From IMG/VR virus record IMGVR_UViG_3300021959_008096, positions 1 through 55,698 of that record: 55,698 bases of DNA; one strand, written 5' to 3'. This DNA is from a virus. A model generated the notes under the pieces. That model searched no databases, was not told the origin of the DNA, and saw nothing but the letters and a program-made list of their open reading frames with translations. Numbering within the stretch: the stretch's first letter is position 1; each line of letters begins with the position of its first letter. Below are positions 32,842-40,213 of this stretch, one piece after another. The translations under genes were made by a program, and so were the position numbers.

Positions 32842-33985
32842 TTGCTTTTTTCCAAATAGGCTTAAGATTTCCTAAACGAACTTTAGGATTTTTGAATATG
32901 TTATCTTGTAAAACTGTTAATAGTTTACTATGCTCTGGATGACTATCCTTCCATATACATTTTTCTTCGTACACTTCTTTAGGCCAAGTGCCCCAGTCGG
33001 TTACAAGACTAAAGTTAATACTTTCTGCATTAGGAAGTTGATTCTCTATTAAACGTATATACCGTCTCATTTCAGTATAGTTATCTGATTGTACAACAAA
33101 GTCATATGCTATTTTAAAGTTAGGATATTCTAACACCTTATTATCTAAATATTTACAATTTTCTATTAGTAGATCCCAATCGCCTCCTAGACGAGTTTTA
33201 TTTTCATATGTTTCTTTTGTTCCAGCATCAAAACTAATAGCACACCTTCTTAGATTTTTATGTATTTTAGATATACGTCTCCAATTTGTAGGAGTAAACA
33301 TTGTACCATTAGTTTGTAAGTTAACTTCTAGGTTAGGAAAAAGGTCCCCATCTATTTTTTGTAACATATCTCTATATATTTTGCTTGCAAAAGGATCGCC
33401 GCTTCCGGTTACATGTATACTAAAATGCCTATCAGTTGGCTCTTTAAATAACATATTAAATATTTTGTCATTTACTTCTTTTCGTCTGTCGTACAATGGA
33501 CCTTCAGTATAAAGAAGTTTATCAACTCTACAACTCGGACAGCGAAGATTGCAACTTTCGTCATTTGAAAAGTTAAACATAGTCGGAAGATCTGCAACTG
33601 TACTTGTTGGAGGATTATCTATAGTATTAAGATTAGGTAGATTATCACCTGCAATAAGAGGACAAAACTCGTGTTGGCAATACTTCCAATCTCCTGTAAA
33701 TATTTGATTTCGTAGTTCTTGAGCTCTTTTGCCGTTCCATATTTCGTCTAATGTTTGTGTTAGCACATTACCTATAGGATAAGGTAACCAACTTGGACAA
33801 CACATCCATGCTTTGCCAAACATATCAAACTCTAACCATGTATAAAGTTTATTACAATACTTTCCGGATAGATCTTTTTTTGATGATTCCATTCCCTTTG
33901 TTTCTTTGATCCATACAGGTCCAAACAAAGGATCTACAGTCCTACCATCAGATAGTTTACTATAGGGTCTTGAACTTTCGCTCAT
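32828..33985 (-). CDS. Radical SAM protein with N-terminal auxiliary-cluster cysteines
   Basis: The protein has 385 residues. C44, the pair C62-C63 (AWMCCPS), and C103/C108 resemble the auxiliary cluster site of the twitch group but with wider final spacing (CxxxxC). The SAM cluster motif is DESCNLRCPSCRV (C145, C149, C152). The usual GGEP is replaced by VTGSGDPFAS. This is therefore a divergent relative of the twitch set. The start overlaps the stop of the 33982 gene by ATGA, and the end overlaps the next radical SAM gene by 14 bases. The substrate is unknown. Confidence 0.88.
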   Translation of the reverse strand: MSESSRPYSKLSDGRTVDPLFGPVWIKETKGMESSKKDLSGKYCNKLYTWLEFDMFGKAWMCCPSWLPYPIGNVLTQTLDEIWNGKRAQELRNQIFTGDWKYCQHEFCPLIAGDNLPNLNTIDNPPTSTVADLPTMFNFSNDESCNLRCPSCRVDKLLYTEGPLYDRRKEVNDKIFNMLFKEPTDRHFSIHVTGSGDPFASKIYRDMLQKIDGDLFPNLEVNLQTNGTMFTPTNWRRISKIHKNLRRCAISFDAGTKETYENKTRLGGDWDLLIENCKYLDNKVLEYPNFKIAYDFVVQSDNYTEMRRYIRLIENQLPNAESINFSLVTDWGTWPKEVYEEKCIWKDSHPEHSKLLTVLQDNIFKNPKVRLGNLKPIWKKANGLR

Positions 33986-34923
33986 CCATTTGCACCATCT
34001 TCTACATCAATGAGCTTATTAGAGTTGCGTGAAGGATTAATATAAACTGTCTTAAAAAACTTGCTCTGTTCAGGATCAAGAGGATCTGTTGCAATAGGAA
34101 TGTCAAGTTCATACTTTAGTGTTTCGCCTAGACCCATTATTTCATAACGTAAACTTTCTTCTGTAATTTTACTGTATTTGGTATCCCATAGATTATTCAA
34201 ATATTTAAAATCACGTACATTTACATAATCCCAATCTGTACACATAGTTTTGTACAGGCCTTCTCTAGCGCCGTATACTGCCCACAAGCCGTTTTCAACG
34301 TCTGCACCTAACATTGTCCAGATATACAATCTATGTAAGTTTTTCCAATGGCTGTTGCGTAGAGCTTCTGCACTTTCAACTTTAATACCTCTATCTAATG
34401 CCATTTTTACACCTTCACGAAAACCTGCTCTCCATGCTTGTTGTGCAGTAGCATTATTATATACATCTGAAAAACAACTATTTTGCTGAATGTAGTTTAC
34501 GTCCCAGCAAAAATCTACTTGTGCTTGTTTGTTATTTGGGTCTGCGTTTTCGTGTGTACGCATTTTAAGCACATATTCTTTGGGCCAGCATTTGATACCG
34601 CCGTTGCCGTACATAAGATTATTGATTACATTCTGTCCGCACCAACTAATAACACTGCTTTCTAAAACTTGAAAATCTTCAATATCAATTTCTTGGTCTA
34701 AAAACCCATCACGGATTTTATTATCACCATCGATTGTGATAAAACGGTCAGTCTCACTTAGTTCTGCACAGGCTTTGTGTGCGGCATCTGATCCTTCTAC
34801 TCCGTGTACACGTTTTGCCCAAGGTACTTTACTACACAAGTCCGCATAGTTTTCTTCTGCATTAGGTTCATCATAAGAAAGATATATGATGTCGTATTCT
34901 ACTGGACGGAATTTTTTAGTCAT
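33982..34923 (-). CDS. Glycosyltransferase-like protein (DGD motif), paralogue of 28865 gene
   Basis: The protein has 313 residues. Its first 70 residues match the 28865 protein (YDIIYLSYDEPNAEENY, KRVHGVEG, FITIDGDNKI with D65 and D67). It is about 90 residues longer than that paralogue, with extra sequence in the C-terminal half. GAGGTAACTA precedes the ATG at 34923. A GT-A-type sugar transferase is the likely function, from the DxD-like motif and neighbouring glycosyltransferases. It is followed by two radical SAM genes and a 2OG oxygenase in the same operon. Confidence 0.65.
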   Translation of the reverse strand: MTKKFRPVEYDIIYLSYDEPNAEENYADLCSKVPWAKRVHGVEGSDAAHKACAELSETDRFITIDGDNKIRDGFLDQEIDIEDFQVLESSVISWCGQNVINNLMYGNGGIKCWPKEYVLKMRTHENADPNNKQAQVDFCWDVNYIQQNSCFSDVYNNATAQQAWRAGFREGVKMALDRGIKVESAEALRNSHWKNLHRLYIWTMLGADVENGLWAVYGAREGLYKTMCTDWDYVNVRDFKYLNNLWDTKYSKITEESLRYEIMGLGETLKYELDIPIATDPLDPEQSKFFKTVYINPSRNSNKLIDVEDGANG

Positions 34924-35503
34924 TAGTTACCTCAAGGCTATATTTTTCAAATATTTTATTTGTGTATATACTTACACCATTTTCTATTTGCTGCGGTGTT
35001 AAGTGATGCTCATAAGCATTGTTGTCGAGTAGATCTTTTGTTTGTATTTCAATATTTGAATACATTTTGTAAGGATTATTTTGTTCTGTAAACACAAACA
35101 TCATTGTTCCTGTATCATCTTTAATATGTTCGATAAGATCTCGGTTAACTACAAAAGCAATATTAGTTAATGTTAACACGACTTCTAAATCAAAGTTAGA
35201 TAACTTTTCTCCTACTTCAATTAAAGGAATAGTGTCTATGTTTTGGGATTTTTTCTTTTTGATATTATAGTCTTTAGTATTGTAATCAAAAAATACTATG
35301 TAATCGTCAAGTTTAGATGTTCCTAATAATATAGATTCAACTCTTTCTGAATCTATAGCAAAAACTTTATATTCCGAATCTTTTTTTACTGGAGATATTT
35401 TTGTTATAGCCATTGTATCAGAGTTGTAATAAACATAATGTTGTTGTTTTTGTGTATTCTCAACTTTCAACTTTGAAAGCAAATCTAAAATACTATCAGA
35501 CAT
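34916..35503 (-). CDS. Hypothetical protein
   Basis: I do not recognise this 195-residue protein. It is acidic and rich in short beta strands (YKVFAIDSERV, DYIVFFDY, IAFVVNRDLI, GTMMFVFTEQNN), with no Cys, signal peptide or membrane segment. GGAGACAC precedes the ATG at 35503. It overlaps the glycosyltransferase gene upstream and the DGD-type gene downstream by eight bases each. It may be a partner of these enzymes or a small phage protein carried along. Confidence 0.6.
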   Translation of the reverse strand: MSDSILDLLSKLKVENTQKQQHYVYYNSDTMAITKISPVKKDSEYKVFAIDSERVESILLGTSKLDDYIVFFDYNTKDYNIKKKKSQNIDTIPLIEVGEKLSNFDLEVVLTLTNIAFVVNRDLIEHIKDDTGTMMFVFTEQNNPYKMYSNIEIQTKDLLDNNAYEHHLTPQQIENGVSIYTNKIFEKYSLEVTND

Positions 35504-36329
35504 ATGTGTCTCCTAGTTTTGTTAAGGCACCGACATTATGTAAAAAATCTTTTTCGGTATAATGAAAAATACCATCTTGTTTATAACCGCCTACAAAAAG
35601 TTCTATATTTTTTGTTAAAAAAGAAGGAACAGTTTTTTGCCAGCTATTTCTATGCTTGTGCCAGTTCTGTACATAAGGTTTCATATGTACAAACTTAGAC
35701 AACATATTCTTTTTATTCGTAACTTGATTTTCTATTCCCATCAACTTAACTGTCATTGCTATAGCAACATCCATACTTACATGCTCTTGTATTAGTTTTG
35801 GGCAAAGTTCTTTTTGAAAATCTTTAAAGTTTTTTATTACTAGTTCTAAGTATGCAAAAAAGTTGTGCGTAAACTCTGTTTTCTTAAAGTAGTACAATGC
35901 ACAATAGATATTAGGAAGATTATTTTCAACAAACATTTTTCTATAATAGTTAGAATCTACTGCTTCATTTCTATATGTAACAGGTGAAGTAGTAAAGAAC
36001 AAATCATAGTTAGAATAGAAGTTCCATAAGTTATCAATATTTTGAAAAACTAGCATGTCCGTATCCATAACTATTGTTTCTTTGTATGGTGTTTGATGAA
36101 AAACCTTCCATCTATTTTCTACTTTCCAGTCGCTTTCGCTTGCCATATCTCCCCAAGCAATAGGATAGATATTATCAAAATATTTTTCGACCGAAGAAAC
36201 ATCGTCGTCAGTAACTAAGGATACTGATACGTTGTTAAACTTTTTTAAACTCATTGCTAGTGCAGATGCTTGCTCTACATAGTTGTCATCTTTATTATTT
36301 TGTGCAACTAATAAAATACCTTTATCCAA
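35496..36329 (-). CDS. Glycosyltransferase, GT-A fold with DxD motif
   Basis: The protein has 277 residues. GILLVAQNN at the N-terminus, followed by VSVSLVTDDDV and ETIVMDTDMLVFQN with D89-x-D91, is the layout of nucleotide-sugar-binding GT-A (GT8-like) enzymes. The gene starts with TTG at 36329, supported by GGAGAGAG upstream. It is paralogous to the next gene upstream (36322), and the two overlap by eight bases. There is no membrane anchor. The sugar and acceptor are unknown; phage lipopolysaccharide-modifying or virion-glycosylating roles are both possible. Confidence 0.7.
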   Translation of the reverse strand: MDKGILLVAQNNKDDNYVEQASALAMSLKKFNNVSVSLVTDDDVSSVEKYFDNIYPIAWGDMASESDWKVENRWKVFHQTPYKETIVMDTDMLVFQNIDNLWNFYSNYDLFFTTSPVTYRNEAVDSNYYRKMFVENNLPNIYCALYYFKKTEFTHNFFAYLELVIKNFKDFQKELCPKLIQEHVSMDVAIAMTVKLMGIENQVTNKKNMLSKFVHMKPYVQNWHKHRNSWQKTVPSFLTKNIELFVGGYKQDGIFHYTEKDFLHNVGALTKLGDTYV

Positions 36330-37158
36330 TTTCTCTCTCCAAACTTGCTTTATTTAGAACATGGACATTTAATCCTTGCGTGGAACAAAGTGTATATTCT
36401 CCTAGGTGATCTTTTTTACCTAACAAAAATGTCATCTTATCGGATTTAATATTATGTAAAAAATCTTGATCTTTTATATAATACATCTTACCAGGTAACT
36501 CAGACATAAAAGATCCTGACTTCATATCATTCATTATGTGTATAGCCATACTAAATGCAAAGTCATTTCTAAAGTTAGGACTACTTATCTGGTAAAGTGA
36601 GTTATAGTAAGACCAGTTTTCTCGTAGATGAGATACTAGATCAAAAAATATTTTTGTGTTATTATTCTTTTTAAAATAAATTACCGTTGCCCAATAAAAA
36701 TCAATACTTTGATCGCTACATCTTTTAAACTCGTCTGTTTTTATATATCCTAAATATTCTGACTTTTTATACATCATAATATCGTTAACGCTACCAAAAC
36801 ATTGATCTAATAAGTTGTTAGAAAATATGTAATCAGTGTCTAATAGAATAGTTTCATCGTATGGCGTAAGATCGTACGCCATATCTCTTCCAACATTTTT
36901 CCACTGAACTGTTTTGTTAGACAACGCACCATCAAATATTATTCTGTTGTTAGTTCTTGAAGGTAGAACAGTACCGTCAATGACATAATCAAATATTGAA
37001 CTGTCAAAGTTTTTTTCTAAATAGTCTGTATCTTTAGTCACAATAGATACAGAAGCATTGTTACAAAACTTCTTTATTCGCTTTGCACAATATACTGCTT
37101 GTTTTACATAGTTATTTGCACTGTTGTTTTGTGCAATAAGCAAATATCCCTTAGTCAT
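36322..37158 (-). CDS. Glycosyltransferase, GT-A fold with DxD motif
   Basis: The protein has 278 residues. GYLLIAQNNSANNYVKQA parallels the start of the 35496 protein, and ETILLDTDYIFSNN gives D107-x-D109 as the metal-binding motif. About ten residues are inserted before this motif compared with the paralogue. The ATG overlaps the stop region of the 37151 gene by eight bases, and no strong ribosome site is seen, so translation is likely coupled. The two adjacent paralogues probably add successive sugars. A tandem duplication inside the operon is the simplest origin. Confidence 0.7.
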   Translation of the reverse strand: MTKGYLLIAQNNSANNYVKQAVYCAKRIKKFCNNASVSIVTKDTDYLEKNFDSSIFDYVIDGTVLPSRTNNRIIFDGALSNKTVQWKNVGRDMAYDLTPYDETILLDTDYIFSNNLLDQCFGSVNDIMMYKKSEYLGYIKTDEFKRCSDQSIDFYWATVIYFKKNNNTKIFFDLVSHLRENWSYYNSLYQISSPNFRNDFAFSMAIHIMNDMKSGSFMSELPGKMYYIKDQDFLHNIKSDKMTFLLGKKDHLGEYTLCSTQGLNVHVLNKASLEREIG

Positions 37159-37498
37159 ATTCTACTAGTTTTTCTATAGACCGTTTAGTTTTAAGTTCAG
37201 TAAGTTTTGTAAAATATGCATTAGAAGATTGGAAATACAAATCTAAAATAGAATCAAGAAAATCTTGTAGGTTGTCTATTTTAAGAGGATTGTCATTGTC
37301 ATCGATTAGTATAGCAGACTCTTGTTTACTACTAAGTAAACTAACAAAAGTTACTAGTGTTTTATCAACAGTAAACTGGCCGCCATTATAAAAATACACT
37401 AAACTATCAAAGTACTTTTCTTTGATTTGAGTTTTTTGATCTTCAAATGTTCTGGTATAGTTTGCAAAGTCTAGTGCTTTGGAAAGTTTTTCGTCCAT
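37151..37498 (-). CDS. Hypothetical protein, first gene of the 37498 operon
   Basis: I do not recognise this 115-residue protein. It is mostly charged helix (MDEKLSKALDFANYTRTFEDQ at the start, a Lys-rich C-terminus) with a central beta section (VYFYNGGQFTVDKTLVTFVSLL). It has no Cys or signal peptide. TAGGAG lies just upstream of the ATG, downstream of a good sigma70 promoter, so unlike other operon-leading genes in the accessory region it has a normal short leader. It leads an operon of glycosyltransferases and radical SAM proteins. Confidence 0.6.
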   Translation of the reverse strand: MDEKLSKALDFANYTRTFEDQKTQIKEKYFDSLVYFYNGGQFTVDKTLVTFVSLLSSKQESAILIDDNDNPLKIDNLQDFLDSILDLYFQSSNAYFTKLTELKTKRSIEKLVEYD

Positions 37499-37518
37499 AT
37501 AATACTCCTATACTGTTA

Positions 37519-37547
37519 AGTATATATGGTTTTGTAAGATTTGTCAA
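37519..37547 (-). promoter_or_regulatory. Sigma70-type promoter for the 37498 operon
   Basis: On the minus strand TTGACA (37542-37547), a 17-base spacer and TATACT (37519-37524) precede the ATG at 37498 by 20 bases, leaving room for the ribosome site TAGGAG. It separates the accessory operon from the virion genes upstream and should be read by host RNA polymerase. Confidence 0.8.
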
Positions 37548-39200
37548 TCAAAGATTTGAAGTAGTAGCACCTGAAGGCAGTTCGTTATCCGGTATTTCAA
37601 CTGTATCATATATAGTGCCATTGATAGTTACTGTTCCAATAGGTTGGAGAAGTTCAATAATACTGTTGAAATCTCCGTATACCGGTTCGTCAATACCCCA
37701 GGTAAGATCGTTTGGTTGATTGTCTCTAAACTCAGCTTTAAACCGTATTACAGTATCATTTACATTTTGTGCTAACACTCTGTAATCGTTACGAACATAA
37801 CTTGCGCCGCCTGATTTGCTGTAGCAAACTTGGTAAGTAGATGTTAAATCAAAGTTTCCTATATTAGAACCAGTGCCTTCGCCGTTGTTGTTGATAGTGT
37901 TGGTTGCTCTAAAACTAGTTACACCCATATCTGACATTTCTGTTTGCCAATCTACTGTTTTTGCTTGAGAGCCAGAATAATCTACTCTAGCACTAAATCT
38001 TACTTGGCCTCCTGCATTAAAGAACTGTCGTCTTTGTTGAGCATTATTGAAAGTTACAGTAAAGATATGGCTAATAGTACCATTCCATGCTCCGCTGCCT
38101 GCATTAAGTCGTGTACTAACAATAGGTACGCTGCTGGTCGTTTCAAGATTTATTACTTGTGCTTGTCCAGTAGCGTCTATTTCAAATCTATCAGTAGTAA
38201 TATTTGCACCTAGATTTTCTAATGCTTCTATGTGTGTAAGTTCTACCTTATCTGTATCTACCAAGTTAGTTTCATAATCACCGATTAAATACGGGGCGAT
38301 TGAAAGAGCTGTTGTTCCAACTTGGTGTGCTCTAGCTCTAATCAGATCAATGTATAGATCAGCATATTGCTGTGCAGTAATTTTGTCAGTAGCAGATAAG
38401 TTAGTGTCATAATCTCCTGTTACCGCAGTTGTTCCTGTAGATTCACCATAACCGAATGTTGGAGTTGGAGTGTTAGAGTTACCTAAAACTAAGTTACATT
38501 CATCTCTTAATGTATTGTATCTTGTTGTATCGATACTTGTAAGAACTCTGCCAAATGTCGGAGCATAGTGGTTATAGTTGTCTCTTACTTCTGCTCTTGT
38601 AAGTGTTCTGTCCCAAAACTGAACAGGACCTATGTTACCTCTATAGTCTACATCAAAGCCGATACTACCCGGAATAATTGCACTTAAAGTAGAAAACCGC
38701 AAGTCCCCTGTAATAGTTTTCTGACCGCGCTCAATATTGTTTATATATGCTGTTGCTACACCACTGTCGCATACTACAGTTACGTTTGTCCATGTATCTC
38801 CAGGAATAGCTCCAGCAATATCTATATATTCTTCGTTGTTTGTAGTTGTTTCTCCGAATATTCTATACGGAGGACTGTTTTGTACCCAAAGAGAGTATAA
38901 AGGCCATGAGGCGCCGCCGACACCTAAAATAGTTCCTCTACCTGTGTAGTTACCTTTATTAGAATAATCTGTATTAGTTTTAAACCAAACACTGAAAGAA
39001 CTTGCGTTTCTACTTAACGTAATGAATGTACTATCAGGGGTTGCTGTGAATGCTACTTGTTCTTCAGCATCAAAGTTAAAATATGCACTATTATCTGTAT
39101 AGATATCTGTATTAGTATAGGTAATGGTGTAGTTGCCGGCCTGATCTGTAGTGCCTAATGCACGATCTAAATATAATATAGGACTTGCTGCGACTGCCAT
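37548..39200 (-). CDS. Virion tail-fibre-like protein with N-terminal LamG-type lectin domain
   Basis: The protein has 550 residues. Residues ~1-215 form a LamG/concanavalin-like domain (YFNFDAEEQVAF, SFSVWFKTN, WTNVTVVCDSGVATAYINN, GPVQFWDRTLTRAEVRDNY), a carbohydrate-binding beta sandwich. The rest is paralogous to the 39270 protein: both have R-Y/F-N-x-L near its start, ARAHQVGTT against ARVHQVGPG, and RRQFFNAGGQVRFSA against RRHFFNTGGQIRFSA. This suggests a receptor-binding or fibre-tip function outside the cell. GGAG precedes the ATG, with a late-type box further upstream. The LamG domain probably binds a host or environmental glycan. Confidence 0.75.
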   Translation of the reverse strand: MAVAASPILYLDRALGTTDQAGNYTITYTNTDIYTDNSAYFNFDAEEQVAFTATPDSTFITLSRNASSFSVWFKTNTDYSNKGNYTGRGTILGVGGASWPLYSLWVQNSPPYRIFGETTTNNEEYIDIAGAIPGDTWTNVTVVCDSGVATAYINNIERGQKTITGDLRFSTLSAIIPGSIGFDVDYRGNIGPVQFWDRTLTRAEVRDNYNHYAPTFGRVLTSIDTTRYNTLRDECNLVLGNSNTPTPTFGYGESTGTTAVTGDYDTNLSATDKITAQQYADLYIDLIRARAHQVGTTALSIAPYLIGDYETNLVDTDKVELTHIEALENLGANITTDRFEIDATGQAQVINLETTSSVPIVSTRLNAGSGAWNGTISHIFTVTFNNAQQRRQFFNAGGQVRFSARVDYSGSQAKTVDWQTEMSDMGVTSFRATNTINNNGEGTGSNIGNFDLTSTYQVCYSKSGGASYVRNDYRVLAQNVNDTVIRFKAEFRDNQPNDLTWGIDEPVYGDFNSIIELLQPIGTVTINGTIYDTVEIPDNELPSGATTSNL

Positions 39201-39220
39201 TTATTATGTCTCCACCATAG

Positions 39221-39228
39221 TATTTACT
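39221..39228 (-). promoter_or_regulatory. Late-type promoter box (AGTAAATA) for the LamG fibre gene
   Basis: On the minus strand AGTAAATA differs slightly from the T4 late TATAAATA. It lies 20 bases before the ATG at 39200, with a GGAG ribosome site between, the same arrangement as the better boxes at 41734 and 46368. Confidence 0.4.
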
Positions 39229-39248
39229 TTCTTACTATAACACAACCC

Positions 39249-39274
39249 CTTAAAAAGAACAAGTTCTTTTTAAG
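39249..39274 (-). terminator. Hairpin terminator between two fibre genes
   Basis: CTTAAAAAGAAC and its exact 12-base inverted repeat are separated by two bases. The repeat overlaps the stop codon of the 39270 gene. The A-rich and T-rich arms would serve as a terminator in either direction. No long T run follows the stem, so efficiency is uncertain. Confidence 0.6.
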
Positions 39275-40202
39275 CCAGTGTATTATTGTTATAAAAACTA
39301 GGTGCTGCAACATCCACATAAGAACCGTAAGCTCTATAGTATTGAACAACACTTTCTAGTCTTCCGTCTACATTGTTATCGATTGCAGGGTCAGTGACAA
39401 CGTCATTGAACTCGATACGGAAAACTATTCTGTTATCTCCGTCTGTTCTTGCTTTAATAGTATACAAGTTTCCAGCGTATATACCGCTATAGGTTCCTGC
39501 ACCCACTTTTTGATATATTACTTGGTCAGCGCCTGTTAAATCATAGTTTCCTATAGACGATTCTGAGCCGTCACCTGTAGAAGTTGTTGCATCATAGTTA
39601 AACACAACTGTACCAATCTCTGAACAAAGCTCTGCCCAATCTAGGCCTTTAGCTTGGGCTGCTAAAGTATTGTTTGCACTAAATCTTATTTGGCCGCCTG
39701 TATTGAAAAAATGTCTACGATGATCTGCATCATCAAATGTTACAACGATTTCGTGATATATTAAACCATTCCATGCTGTAGTTCTTACACTGCTGATAGC
39801 TGAGTCTAAATCAGCTTGGCTAGAGTGTACTAGAAACTTGTCAGTTTCAATAGTTGTCATAAGATCTTCAAAGTCTGTTAAACCTTTTTTAGCACCGTCT
39901 GGATCTGCTGTTGTTGCTCCGGCGTCATCTACAAAAAAACTTTCATCTTCTGCAACAACATTTAAGTTTTGTGTCATTTGAGCTATGCTTATATCTCCGG
40001 GTCCAACTTGGTGTACTCTTGCTTTAAGCATATCTGCATATATTTTATTGATATCTGTGGCTTCAACTACATCACTTCCGTCAGCAGTAACGTTTGCACT
40101 GGATAGTGTTTGTCCGTATCCGTTTTGTCCTGCACCATTTCCGAAAATAAGTTCGATTCTTGATTGTAAGTTGTTAAATCGGGCGGAGTCAATAATAGCC
40201 AT
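39270..40202 (-). CDS. Virion tail-fibre-like structural protein
   Basis: The protein has 310 residues and corresponds to the C-terminal part of the LamG fibre protein without the lectin domain. Recognisable features are DSARFNNLQSRIELIFGNG, KARVHQVGPGDISIAQ, DADHRRHFFNTGGQIRFSA and IVFRIEFNDV. The protein is Gly, Asp and Thr rich with alternating strands, as expected of a trimeric beta-rich fibre. AAGGATATTATAG precedes the ATG. It follows the 40214 gene by 11 bases and ends at a hairpin. The exact place in the virion is unknown. Confidence 0.7.
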   Translation of the reverse strand: MAIIDSARFNNLQSRIELIFGNGAGQNGYGQTLSSANVTADGSDVVEATDINKIYADMLKARVHQVGPGDISIAQMTQNLNVVAEDESFFVDDAGATTADPDGAKKGLTDFEDLMTTIETDKFLVHSSQADLDSAISSVRTTAWNGLIYHEIVVTFDDADHRRHFFNTGGQIRFSANNTLAAQAKGLDWAELCSEIGTVVFNYDATTSTGDGSESSIGNYDLTGADQVIYQKVGAGTYSGIYAGNLYTIKARTDGDNRIVFRIEFNDVVTDPAIDNNVDGRLESVVQYYRAYGSYVDVAAPSFYNNNTLA

Positions 40203-40213
40203 CTATAATATCC

